From assembly GCA_003614735.1 (NCBI GenBank), contig KZ992607.1, positions 1-26,674 of the forward strand: DNA of 26,674 nucleotides, in the 5' to 3' direction. This DNA comes from Thamnocephalis sphaerospora. Taxonomy: Eukaryota; Zoopagomycota; Zoopagomycetes; Zoopagales; Sigmoideomycetaceae. Position numbers and translations under genes: made by a program. Positions within the stretch are counted from its first letter, which is position 1, and each line of letters opens with the position of its first letter. The notes below the pieces were generated by a model. It ran no database searches. It was given only the letters and a program-made list of their open reading frames with translations, and was not told where the DNA came from. Below are positions 10,919 through 20,876 of this stretch, piece after piece.

Positions 10919-12113
10919 ACTAATAAGAAAACAAGAGTAATGAAGACAGATAATGGGCAATAGACTTGGTGAGACCAGCTACTTGGAGCAGCGCTGGCTG
11001 TAAAGTGGATGGTTGGTATGCAGGTAAAATTCTAGAAGGCGGTATCCAGCAGGCGCTAAATATACGCGCTCTGAATCAAGCGCGGGCTGCGCGTTCGGCT
11101 CGCACATGCCGACGTGTTGACAAAAACAGGGGCTAATTCGGAGCGGAAAAATACCAAAAAGCGCCATTACCTTTCGCTGACGACACCACCGTGCCGTGAT
11201 ACAAGCGTGGCGCATCTGCCAAAGGTTCATATCTTGGCGCTAGCTATCGTGGCCGATCGACACCGTGCTAGGCGCGATGCAACGCACTAGTGCAACATCA
11301 TACTGTATCGCTGCAACGAAAATGGCAGAAAGCCGTAGCGCACTGCCGGGAAACACACGCCCTGGAAGCGGAAGAGCACCGCCGCAGATCCGCATGGCGC
11401 CACCGCAACGGCGCATTGCAAAGCACTTGGGCGGATTGGATAGCACATAAAAGCCGATGCGGGAAATAGGTTGATCGGGGATTGAAGCGGCAGATCTTTA
11501 TCGCGTTCACAGGTATGCGAGGCCATTGCCGGAATACGGGTCGAGTAAGCACATGCGTCAGGGAAGCGTGGAAAGCGGTTGTATTGTAAATGGAAGCTGG
11601 TCGCAAACACTATTGGATGGAGGCAGCGTGTAAACATAGAGGTGTAAACGACAGCAACGCGGCGGGAACTAGCTGCGGCTGCGTTCGCGCCAGCGGTGAC
11701 ACAAAAGACCGGGATGAATGTAAAATGAAGCGACAGCGGCAGCAGCAGTCGGGCACGTTGGATGCTTACTCTGGTCTGCCGTGCAATTGGGTAGATGCTG
11801 GCCGGACAGGCAAGAGAATGGCTCGACAGGAAGGATGCCGCGTAGATGGCGAAACAAAGTGCTAGGATAATGGCCGCATGCGCGAAATCAAAATGACCGA
11901 TGCAGCGGGACGACCGAGTCACCCGCAACGGCCGGTGCACAGGCAAAAAGGGAAACTGCCCATTCGATGGCCTGCCCATGCAGTAACATCGTCACAACCG
12001 GCATTAATAGTACCGCTGCAATCACGTGGAAAGCAGAGCGACACTGGCCAAGAAAGTGCAAATCTTTGTCGCATGCAATGGCAACGGCGAGAAAGACGTT
12101 GCCACCAGTCTGC
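10919..12113. other. 1.2-kb intergenic region, no gene supported
   Basis: This lies upstream of SNG1-like copy 2 and downstream of the MAPKK. The longest open frame is 11287-11979 on the - strand (230 codons). It has no start context, domain or family likeness, and its Ser/Arg/Cys-rich composition looks non-coding. No tRNA B-box-like motif and no repeat were found. It probably holds the promoter of copy 2 and perhaps an untranslated RNA. Confidence 0.3.
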
Positions 12114-13636
12114 TTAGGCCCAGACCTCGTTGATCCATGTCATCAAATCCACATTCTGCTGGCTGGACTGCACCACAAACCGATGCGTGAGCATTTGCTT
12201 GGGCGTCGGCCGCTGGTTAGCGTCCTTTCTCAGGCTGTGGCAGCGTGGCAGGCGGTTAGTAAAGACACGCTTGTGATGTGGTCGTCGACATGGACCCCAT
12301 CATCGACGGCAATCCACCTCGTCAAAGCACTCACCAGCAGCGGACAAAGTCGCGCAGTTCGTCGCTCCACTCGGGACCCAGCTCCGGCACCGGCATGGTG
12401 ACCACGTAGTCCAGGAGCTCAAACATAGCCAGCGGCCGGTGGCCCTGCGGCGGAAACGGGAACCGGCCCTCGGCAACCTCCATAATGGTAAGACCCAGCG
12501 ACCACACGTCGCTACTGACCTTGTAGCCTTTGCCGCCGCCTTGAATTCGTTCAGGCTGCAGTGCGTCGCAGATGGCACAAAGATACGCTGCCGTCAGCCT
12601 GGCGCATCGGACAGAGCATCCGGCGTGCGCGCCACAGCCGGACAAGCACAGCACCGTGCCAACACCTCTCAGCGCAACCTACCGCCATGTAGTAACTTGT
12701 GCCAAGAAAAGTGCGCGCCACTGAATCCACCAGCTCGCCGCTGACGCCAAAGTCGCACAGCTTGATTTGTCCAAGTCCGTTGATAAGAATGTTGCTTGGC
12801 TTGACGTCGCGATGAATGATCTCTAGCTGGTGCAGGTAGACCAGGCCGTTCAGCACCGCCTCGGCCACTTTGCCAAGCACACCTTCACCGATGCGTGCAT
12901 CCAGGGTTTTGATGCGCTTGTAGATGGCGTCCAGACTTCCGCCCTCGCAGTACTCCATGCAAATGGCAATATCCTCGTCTTCAATGTACGCCCCGTAGAA
13001 CGACACAATGTATGGAGAATGACACCGGCGGAGCGCGCGTAGCTCACGGATGATCTGCCGCTGCACGGTCGGACTCGGATCGGCTGGCACCGACTAGCAA
13101 ATGCAGTTGCATGCACGCACAACGCCCACACAAGCGGTTAGCATGCAGCAAGTCGCCTGCCATCGGTCTCGGCACAGCTTGCCTACCTTTTTGGCCATGA
13201 TCGTGCCACTCGGCACATGACGACACAGCATCACCGTGCCGCTTGCACCTTCTCCCAGCTTGCGCACCGACCTTACGTCCTCCTGACGCAGCTCGCCCAC
13301 CGCCGCAACCGTCGGCGACACCATCTCACCCGTCGGCAGAGCCAGTAGCGTTTCTGCATTACGCGCGTAGCCCTGGCTGAACGCGTCATTTACCGAAATG
13401 CCCGTACTCTCGTCGTCAGCGTAGCTGCGGCCGTGGCCGCCTCGTTGCTGTGGCGGCTGCTGTGGCGGCTGGTGGTGCGCAGCACCGACGGTTCCAGCCG
13501 GCCGCGGAGGACCGCCGCCGTTGCGCGGAATGAGTGGCGGCATGTTGAGCTGAATGTTGGGCCGCATGCGCATACGGGCTGGCCGTGCGCCGGCGTTGCG
13601 CGGCCCAGGTGCAGGAGAGCCAGTCGGCAGCGACAT
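12114..13636 (-). CDS. MKK1: MAP kinase kinase, Mkk1/2 (Pek1) type of the cell-wall-integrity pathway
   Basis: Four exons (13636-13187, 13093-12683, 12555-12335, 12234-12114) give 400 aa. The first 115 residues are a Pro/Gly/Arg-rich leader. The kinase domain has the glycine loop LGEGASGTV, the ATP lysine in IMAKK, the catalytic loop [10 protein letters not shown], the magnesium motif CDFGVSG, the activation segment [18 protein letters not shown] and [13 protein letters not shown]. The S-V-A-R-T spacing matches the dual MAPKKK phosphorylation site. GTSYYMAPERIQG and the FPFPPQGH block are closer to Mkk1/2 and S. pombe Pek1 than to Ste7 or Pbs2. It should phosphorylate an Slt2/Mpk1-type MAPK on Thr and Tyr during wall stress. 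The exon break between YMA and PERI splits the APE motif, and splicing restores it. Confidence 0.92.
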
Positions 13637-14393
13637 GGCGACGGTGTAGTGCTTTGTGGGGAGCGCTGCGCGCTGTATGCGAAAAATAGAAAAGGTTGCG
13701 GAACAGACGGTGCAGCAGTAGCGGGATGAAAAGGCGCAAGACACGGCCCAGAGATGGATGTGGCGAGGGATGCGATGGCAGTGACAATGGAGTAAGCGGA
13801 TTGAAGAGGAGTCGTGGGCGCACACTGTGGGCGGCCAAGGAGCCGCAGCCTACTTCAGGCACGCGGGAAGACCACACCGTGTTACACGGTGAACGCATCC
13901 AGCCCATACTCTCTCTCTCTCTCCATCGCTCTCTATTTCCCTCTCTTTCGCCTTTCTACTCACCGCACCAACGTAGACACTGCACACCCACCCACGCACC
14001 CACACGCACACCCACGCACGCAGCGCTCTGCTGGCATTCCTGTTTGTCCTATTAAGCTCCTGCCGGCGTGCTTTATTCCCTGACCCCACTCGCCCACTCC
14101 CCTCTTATCTGTCCGCCCCGCAGCCTTTGCCTCCGTAACCAGCTGACGCACACTGCCCTGCAACGCTCACGCCAAAGCAAAACAAAGTTCTCTCTCCATC
14201 GCTCGGTATCCTGGTGAGCCGGCCTGGCTCGCATATCTGGCTACAGACGCGTCAGCAGCCACGCTAGCGCCTGGGCGTAAGCGTACGACGTTGCATACGC
14301 GCTGGTCGTATCCGTGAGTGCGCACGCACAACGCACGTACACGTTTTCTCGCACTTTTCTTCCTTCTTTCCTTCTGGCCACCTTTGCCCGATA
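13637..14393. promoter_or_regulatory. Divergent promoter of the MAPKK and the orphan gene
   Basis: These 757 bp lie between two start codons in opposite directions. They hold a CT tract (13908-13950), a CACCC/CACGC-rich run (13982-14022), and another pyrimidine-rich stretch just before the + strand ATG (14345-14372). Such CT-rich leaders are common in fungal promoters. Open frames here are low-complexity shadows of these tracts. Confidence 0.55.
13908..14022. repeat. CT-rich tract followed by CACCC/CACGC-rich tract
   Basis: A simple-sequence block: TCTCTC repeats merge into mixed pyrimidines, then about 40 bases of CACCC, CACGC and CACAC units. It lies inside the divergent promoter, is pyrimidine-rich on the + strand, and codes for nothing recognised. 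Confidence 0.7.
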
Positions 14394-16470
14394 ATGCTAG
14401 TCACCGTGGACCTGCGCAACCTGTCGCCACACGCGCAGCAAGAGCTGTCCAAGTGGCCGCACGCAAACCTGCCTGAGCTGCTGGGCCAGCTTGTGGAGCT
14501 TGGGCTGTGCGCGCAGGCTGAAAAGGACAACGACAGGTCTACACCGCCGCCACCACTGAGGCCTCGCCGTGGCGGAGCATCCGCCAGCGACGCCATCGCC
14601 CCTGGTCACACGGCAGGTGCGGCATGGCAGCCAGCCGGTCGCTTGACCGTCGTCACTCGGCGATCCGCACCAAACAGAGATGCACTGCAAGGCAAAGAGT
14701 CCGCCGATAATTGGCTGGGTAAGTGCTGCACATGTTTGACGGAACGACCACATACAGCTTACCTGCATTACGCAGCAGGCAGGTGCACCACTGAACCTGT
14801 TCCAATGGCACATGAACTTGACAAACGTCGCCGATCGCTATCAGCTCTGATGCCTCATGTTACGGCAGAAGGGCTGGAGGAGCGAACGCCAAGTACTGGA
14901 AACTACAAGTCGCGGCTGGCCGCGCTGCTCTCGTTCAAAGTACCAGCGCTACGCACCACGCGTTCTGGCCGTGCCAGCAACAGTCATAGTGCCCGTGCCT
15001 CGGCAGATATGCCGGATGCATTTTCCGATCATCGCGACCTGGACAATAGTGCGCCGCCACGTGCCTTCACGTCTGGCTGGGCTTCTCCGACGGCCGATCC
15101 AGGGCCAAGCACGTATGTATCAGCGGTGTTGCGGTGAGCTTGAATGGTCGGATGGCTCATTGTCCGCGTTGTCACATGCACAGAACTCCGCCACTTTCGC
15201 CGCTCAAATCACCGCGCACGTTGCTGGGTGTCACACACGCGCTACGTGAAAGCGTTCGTAGTCGCTTAGCCACGCGCAAACGACCGAAAACCTATCATGG
15301 CGCCTGTGATCCGGTTTACGAGACAAATGACATGGCAGACTATGGTGTCGACTTTTCCGCCGCAGATGAAATGCCCCGTCACGTATACCCGGTGGAGAGC
15401 GTTGCCATGGCCGAGCACGCAAAAGACTCGGAACGGTCTCGTAGCAGCGGCGGCTTTCGCAGCAAATTCGACTGGCGCTGGCGACGCAGCCGTGCGCGCG
15501 AACGTGCCACGCAACCCTCGTCGCGATCACCGTCGCCCCCATTGCAGCCACGGACAGGTGCGTTTTCGTGGATGCGGCGCACACCAGCGCTAGCCGACTT
15601 TTTGCTGCCGTCGGAGAAGAGACGCTCAAGCTGCGAAAAACTGTCACAGCCGCCATCGCGCCCGCTGTCTGGTCGCAAGATAAAGCCAGAGGAGGAGTGC
15701 ACGCCGGACAAAGTGGGCTGGACTGGTCTTGACTCTGCCTACTGGCACAATGGCTGTCGTAATGCAGACATATCGCCGGTGGCCGACGAGGCTGATGCGA
15801 CCGCCAGCCGCTCGATTGCCTCGTCGGACATTAGACATTGCAATGTCGCTGTTCCCGAGGACGATATTCTCGAAGGCGACCTGACTACGGCCACTGATAT
15901 GACAGGAGACGAAAGTCATGCGCCTTCATCGGCTGCTGTAATCGACGCTTGGCGCACAAACATGGACATGGACGATGAGAGTTCCATTGGCGATGAAATT
16001 TCGGTAGTGGACGCAATATCACTCGCATCTGACGTTTCCTACCAGGATTACGATGACTTGTCCCTTGGTAGGTTGCCACAACCGCAGCGGCGGCCGTGTC
16101 GTATACGCTTGTCCACTAACCTGTCGACGTCTATACAGGTATCCAGATTCAGTCTCGTAATGTCATGGGCATGGTAGCCAATTTGCTGGAGCGCGGTGCG
16201 CTGGACGATTCGTACCAGTCGGAGGAACAGTATGCCAATAGCTCCTATATCGATTACGACGATGCATCCTACGATGCGGATGGCCAACGTGTGCAGCACA
16301 TTGGCAACAGCTACGAGGCTACCGTCGACTACATAGCCGATGTTAATGCCGCGAAAGCAGCAAGTGAGCATGCTTCCACACCCGCTGAATCGCTGGACTT
16401 TGCCAATCCCCGCTCCTCCTGGGCCAATCCCTCGGGCAGCCTTCCGCAATGGGATGGACGTATACGCTGA
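14394..16470 (+). CDS. Orphan 624-aa low-complexity protein
   Basis: I do not recognise this protein. Exons 14394-14718, 14779-15112, 15184-16067 and 16139-16470 give 624 aa with all phases closing. The first 45 residues (from LVTVDLRNLSPHAQQEL on) are the only part that looks compactly folded. They form an amphipathic helical block of a type that can act as a small interaction module. The middle is Ser/Arg/Pro-rich with many potential kinase sites (RSRSSGGF, SRSPSPPLQP). The later part is acidic and Ser/Asp-rich (DMDDESSIGDEISVVDA), and the last exon carries Tyr/Asp repeats (YIDYDDASYDADG). There is no signal peptide or membrane helix. The long disordered body suggests a regulatory or scaffold protein. 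The second intron acceptor could be three bases earlier without changing the frame. Confidence 0.7.
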
Positions 16471-16988
16471 TGCCTGGTCACCGGCATAGTGTCGCTGGTG
16501 GCCACGGCTCCATTGTGCTATCACCGTACACGGTCACACATTATGACTATCCACCGTATGTTTACTTATCCTATTTCCTTTCTTTCCGCGCCCAGCGTCC
16601 CCACTACCACCCTCTCTTCCAGTTTTACCCCCATTGCCGCTGTAGCGTATATTCCATGTATTCGTATCCCGGGTATACAATCGTCTCGAGTATCCAGCAT
16701 ATTTTCGCCCGTTTCTCGTACGTTTGGTACCTATTTATTGGCGTAATTTATCAGACGCCTATACAAAGAGCGATTTAAACGCGCGCTTGGCAGCAGATTA
16801 TTCGAGTAAACGCGGACGTCAGAGGTCACATAAGACAGACACACGGTGGAACACGGTGTCCGTGAGAGATAACGCAAATTGCTAATTGTTCAAACTAGTG
16901 CGCAGTGAAATATCAAAGATGCAATGGCAATAACGACGTGTCCTCTACGCTACTGCTCGACGGGCTGCAAGGGCCGCTTGGCAAAGGT
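16471..16988. other. Convergent intergenic region, no gene supported
   Basis: This separates the 3' ends of the orphan gene (+) and the receptor gene (-). It is pyrimidine-rich on the + strand between 16570 and 16640 and more AT-rich after 16660, as expected for 3' UTRs. Two short CaaX-like codon runs ending in stops occur on the - strand, but neither has an upstream ATG. Confidence 0.4.
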
Positions 16989-18452
16989 CTACGATCGACG
17001 CACGGCTGGATCGTCGCCCTGAACGTAACACGGCGCCGGCGCGCGCGGAATCGTAACCTTGAGCACATTGGACTTGATTGCACCCGGCCTGGCGCTGGGG
17101 TCTGGTGCGGCATCGTGGATGGAAAGCTCATCGGGCGAGAAAAGCCCCTGGTCGTGCTGGCCACGTCGCTGGTGGGCCGAAGCAGACTTTGGCGGACATA
17201 CGGTGAGCATTTCGCCTGCAAATGCCGGCCGGCCGGCATGTGCATTCGCCGATACACCACCGTAGCTTCTCTCTTCCATAGACGACAGACGAGCAACCGC
17301 GGCCATGCGTGAACACCGGTCCTCTTCTACCGAGCGACTATACGCAGCGTCGTTGCTCGTCGCCTTGGATGCCTTTGAGCCGGCCCTGATGCGCAGAAGC
17401 GAAATGCGCATGACGCTCTTTCCGCGACTGCTCTTTGTCATGGTAATGCTGGGCAGCGTCGGCTTACGAGATCCGGTTAGGCCACGACTCTTGGAGGTAG
17501 CTTGAGGCGTTTCTTGGGCCCAGGAATCGTCCAACTCATCTCCATATGGCTCCGGCTTATGCGACGTCCCGGCATACACACGGTCGTTGTCTGCATTTCC
17601 TTGGGTATCCCGAGGGAGGCGTCCGCGCAATGCCGATCGGCTAAGGCGGCTGGTACCAAAGACCAGGAAAAGGAGCATGCCCCAGATGCTGATCAGAAAG
17701 TGTCCGACGCTGCTCTTTTCTGACTTATCGTCGGCGTCATGCATCACGGCGATAAAGTCGGCGCAAATGTAGTAGAGCTCGGTGGCGCCGACGCTAACGC
17801 ACAAAAGCAGCACACGCAGCAGCGTGGAGAGTGCAGCGTATAGAGCTCGGCGCGACTGCGATTGCGGCACCAGTACATCGCGATGGCGAAGTAAAAAGAA
17901 GAGCCGCATGCAGATGGCTCCTAGGGCAATAAGCGACACACCCGTGGGCAGAATGGTGAACACCGAACCGCTGGCAAACACCTGCCAGGTGTGAATGTAG
18001 CCTGCCGAGCACTTGTTGAGTCGCGCAATGTCCGACGTGTAGTTGCCAGAAATCCATTGCGGTGCGGATGCAAACAGAGCCGGAGCAAGCGGAATCAGCA
18101 GGCCGACAATGGCAAACCGCCGTTCCAGATAGCGCACACTTTGAGTGTCGGGCGCTTCATAGCCGTAGGTGATCATCCATAGCCGTATGATAACGATGGC
18201 AGACAGCAGGTAGATGCCCTGGCATGCGTATACGTAGATGCCCTTGCGGAGAGCACACTCCCAAGGTTTGAGACCATCAACACTCTTGCCCCAAATGACG
18301 AATCCAGTCAGCAAAAGGGTATGCAGTAGTGTCACGGGGAAGGTCAGTGCCAGTAGTGTCCAGTTGCGCAGTCGATACTGCGAGAAAGCAAACGGAAAGC
18401 ACAATGCCAGCGATATGCTGTGCAGTGCAACGGTGAAGGGATACATATCCAT
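16989..18452 (-). CDS. Seven-transmembrane receptor, possibly STE3-like
   Basis: A single exon, 487 aa from the Met of MDMYPFTVAL. The frame stays open 49 codons further up, but that part contains a His/Thr tract from a GT repeat and is probably leader. Seven hydrophobic helices can be counted: about 5-25, 32-55, 75-98, 118-134, 155-185, 200-228 and 245-262. A very short N-terminus precedes them, and a cytoplasmic Ser/Arg-rich tail of about 200 residues follows. Helix 1 with LRNW, the W..C pair before helix 3, RLWMITY after it, and the long third cytoplasmic loop (LRHRDVLVPQSQSRRALY) resemble STE3-family pheromone receptors. I see no decisive STE3 motif. It may therefore be a pheromone receptor, a non-mating STE3 paralogue or another fungal GPCR class. 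No pheromone gene was found nearby. Confidence 0.65.
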   Translation of the reverse strand: MDMYPFTVALHSISLALCFPFAFSQYRLRNWTLLALTFPVTLLHTLLLTGFVIWGKSVDGLKPWECALRKGIYVYACQGIYLLSAIVIIRLWMITYGYEAPDTQSVRYLERRFAIVGLLIPLAPALFASAPQWISGNYTSDIARLNKCSAGYIHTWQVFASGSVFTILPTGVSLIALGAICMRLFFLLRHRDVLVPQSQSRRALYAALSTLLRVLLLCVSVGATELYYICADFIAVMHDADDKSEKSSVGHFLISIWGMLLFLVFGTSRLSRSALRGRLPRDTQGNADNDRVYAGTSHKPEPYGDELDDSWAQETPQATSKSRGLTGSRKPTLPSITMTKSSRGKSVMRISLLRIRAGSKASKATSNDAAYSRSVEEDRCSRMAAVARLSSMEERSYGGVSANAHAGRPAFAGEMLTVCPPKSASAHQRRGQHDQGLFSPDELSIHDAAPDPSARPGAIKSNVLKVTIPRAPAPCYVQGDDPAVRRS

Positions 18453-19601
18453 GGTGAAGAGACGATAAAAAGGCTGTGCAAAAACGGCGAGGCCGCAGAG
18501 GCCAAGTGACGAACGACGCAGTGGTGGATGGGTTGTGCGATGCGAGAAGCAGAGAGGTGTGTGTGTGTGTGTGAGGCAGATCAAATGTGGTACCAGCACT
18601 AGTGCGTGCGTAGTGCAGCAAACGTATACAGGTGAAAGCTGGCGGGTGTATTATCGTGAGCAACCCGTGCGTGGATCAAGCTTGAACGTGCATGTGAGTG
18701 TGGCAGGTGTAAGTAGCAGCAGCAGCAGCAGCCAGGCTCTAGTCGAGTATTTCTGAGGAGTGCAAGAAGGAATAAAGCGCAAGTGGGCCAGACCGCTAGC
18801 AGCCATCCGCTATGTAAAGAGGCCCAGGGGAAAAGCCGCAAGAAAATGAGGCACACGTACCTCAAACATCGACACAGCACGAGTTACAGCGCCAACTATG
18901 GAAACGCCGCTGCACCCACGGCCACACCAAAGAACAAAGACCGCACTAGCCACGGTCGTTGCCGAGCAACAGCAACACCACGAGTTATCAGCGTTAATAG
19001 TGCCATCGTATGCACAGTACGCCACTAAGATGAGAAGGATACAGCAGCGAGTGGCGCAGCAGTAGCATCTTCAAGCTGCTGGCGTTCTCAGCCGCATATG
19101 GTGATGCGCACGCACTTTCAAAACATAAATAGGCACACAAGACTACTAAGGAAGCGTCACTACCGATCCAAAGCGTCCCCTTAACGCCGTGCTTGAATCA
19201 TTCGGCAGCATTGTTTCAAAGCCACGATTTCGGCCGTGAGATACGCCGTCTGTAGAGCCACCTTCCCCTGGCAAAGCCACGTTTACGATAGCATGCTTCA
19301 CAGTGTTAGATGGAGGAAAGCGGGCTTTATTCCCGCCTCCGCGAAGACGGACACACAGACGAGCCGGGGAACGACTCGACCGTGCACCGATAAGAGAAAC
19401 GCGAGACACAGCCGGACGTTCGGCGCACGCACCGACCGCGTCCTCCGCTGCAGGATCCCATCGCGGACCGTCGACCGTGCGCAACATGGCCTGGCACACA
19501 GAAGAACACACCACGACCGGCGCACCCGTTAGACCTTGGGCAACGCGACCAGCCGGGCTCCGGGCACACGATCGAGAGCGGTAGACAGCGCAAAGGCACG
19601 C
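18453..19601. other. 1.15-kb intergenic region, no gene supported
   Basis: This lies upstream of the receptor and downstream of eL37. It contains a GT repeat (18557-18573) and an AGC run (18715-18732). Frames of up to 122 codons exist but resemble no protein and have no matching splice structure. I looked for a short CaaX-ending pheromone precursor on both strands and found none with a start codon. It probably holds the receptor promoter and the eL37 3' UTR. Confidence 0.35.
18557..18732. repeat. GT dinucleotide and AGC trinucleotide microsatellites
   Basis: Seventeen bases of GTGTGT at 18557-18573 and six AGC units at 18715-18732, separated by unique sequence. Both are upstream of the receptor start codon and outside any supported coding region. 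Confidence 0.75.
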
Positions 19602-20674
19602 TTAGGCAGCCACCTTGGGCTTGCCTGTAATCATCGGCGTTAGCAAAACCACGAAATGACGACAGCCCGCAGACATAGTCTCGTCGCTGGTGCTACATAC
19701 CCTCACGGAAACCGTTCTTGAAGCGCTGCTGCACGGTCTTAAGGTACCGCATGCGGCCAGTACCGGTGGTGCTCCGGCGCTTGCCCTTGGCGCTCCAGTT
19801 GTCTATGCAGCATCAACCAACCGCAACAACGGCAGACAGAGACGTCAGCCAGTGTCTACAATGTGTGACCAGGTCCCCATTCTCTAGCGGCACGCAATCA
19901 TGGTCGACCAACATACAACATGCTGACGCTAGACGACCTGATCGCGGCCACGACGCAGCGGCATCTTTGCATCTGCCGGTGCACTTTGCCGCGTCGCCCG
20001 CCTCCATGAGCTGTCCAAGGAATTGGTGTACTTACAGGACCGGGTGCGCGGGCTCGGGTAGCCGCACTGAGCGCACTCCTTCTTCTGGTTGTGGAACGCA
20101 CGGCGGCCGCAGCGACGGCACAGAGTGTGCGTCTTGATGTTGCGCTTACCAAAGCTGGTGGTACCCTTGGTCTGTGGGCAATAGCAGAAACATTGACGAA
20201 CCCGTCAGTAAACGCCCAGCAACGCGGCCTGTTGTCCAGCCCCGCCCGCATGTAGCCCGCTCTCGGATAGACAGTCGCAACGCCGTAGCAGCAGCAGTAG
20301 CAGCAGGCCAAGGATAGATTGCAATATGCATGCATACATGCATGCGCCGTCAAGTCACTACTACTACGCTACTGGAATCCGGCGGCGCGTCGCAAGGTCC
20401 TCGCCACTATTGCTGCCGCGACCAGCGTCGCTATTCTCCACTGTTGCAGGTGTCTTGACACCGCCATCGCCTCTGCGCGTCTGACAGGCCGCAGCGCTAA
20501 ACGACGGCAGACGCAGCATCCTTCTTGTGCACCAGTGTGCTAGCAAAGCGACTGCCATCCATCTCCTGGCCACGCATCCGATCCATCCATCCGTCGGCCC
20601 ATCCATCCATCCATCCATCCTCCAGCAGCGCGCTCAGTGCCGGCGGTATATGCTACGCGACGCCTACCCACCAT
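19602..20674 (-). CDS. RPL37: 60S ribosomal protein eL37
   Basis: Exons 20674-20672 (the ATG alone), 20171-20036, 19802-19701 and 19624-19602 give 87 aa. The zinc-binding residues Cys19, Cys22, Cys34 and Cys37 are present (CRRCG, CAQCG). [31 protein letters not shown] and RFKNGFREG complete the family signature, and the length matches eL37 (about 88-97 aa). The protein sits on the large subunit near the 5.8S/25S rRNA junction. The first exon contains only the start codon and is followed by an intron of 500 nt (20671-20172), far longer than other introns here. This is common in ribosomal protein genes and may influence expression. I chose this ATG because ATG|GTGGGT joins the acceptor CCCACAG|ACC in frame. 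No C/D-box pattern was seen in the intron. Confidence 0.95.
20576..20620. repeat. ATCC tetranucleotide repeat in the first eL37 intron
   Basis: Interrupted ATCC units, the last five perfect, with one GTCGGCCC interruption. It lies in the long first intron of the ribosomal protein gene. A nearly palindromic ATGCATGC/CATGCATG element lies further along the same intron near 20327-20345. Confidence 0.8.
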
Positions 20675-20876
20675 GATGCCTAGATGATGGGGCTATCGCC
20701 GAGGATGACGGATTCGAGGAGGAGGAGGCCAGCAGGAGCAGGCGGGCGCGCGGTGGTGTGTGGTTCTGCAAGTTTTCCGCGCCAGTACGGATTCACCGAA
20801 TCATTAAGGCCCGCTCCTTTGTATGCTTACCAGCTACACCCACTCTATTAAAAACTGGCAAACCACCTGGGCGCCT

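Noticed and set aside
11287-11979. 230-codon open frame on the - strand
   Set aside because: The composition is rich in Ser, Arg, Cys and His without domain-like pattern, and competing frames of similar quality overlap it. Long chance frames are common in this GC-rich DNA.
16897-16911. CaaX-like CALV-stop on the - strand, possible pheromone precursor
   Set aside because: The frame has an upstream stop about 17 codons before it and no ATG in between.
18863-18877. CVDV-stop on the - strand near the receptor
   Set aside because: The second aliphatic position is Asp, not a real CaaX box, and no start codon lies in the open part of the frame.
19146-19514. 122-codon frame on the - strand downstream of eL37
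   Set aside because: It lies just past the eL37 stop codon, has overlapping frames of similar length on both strands and no recognisable protein features.
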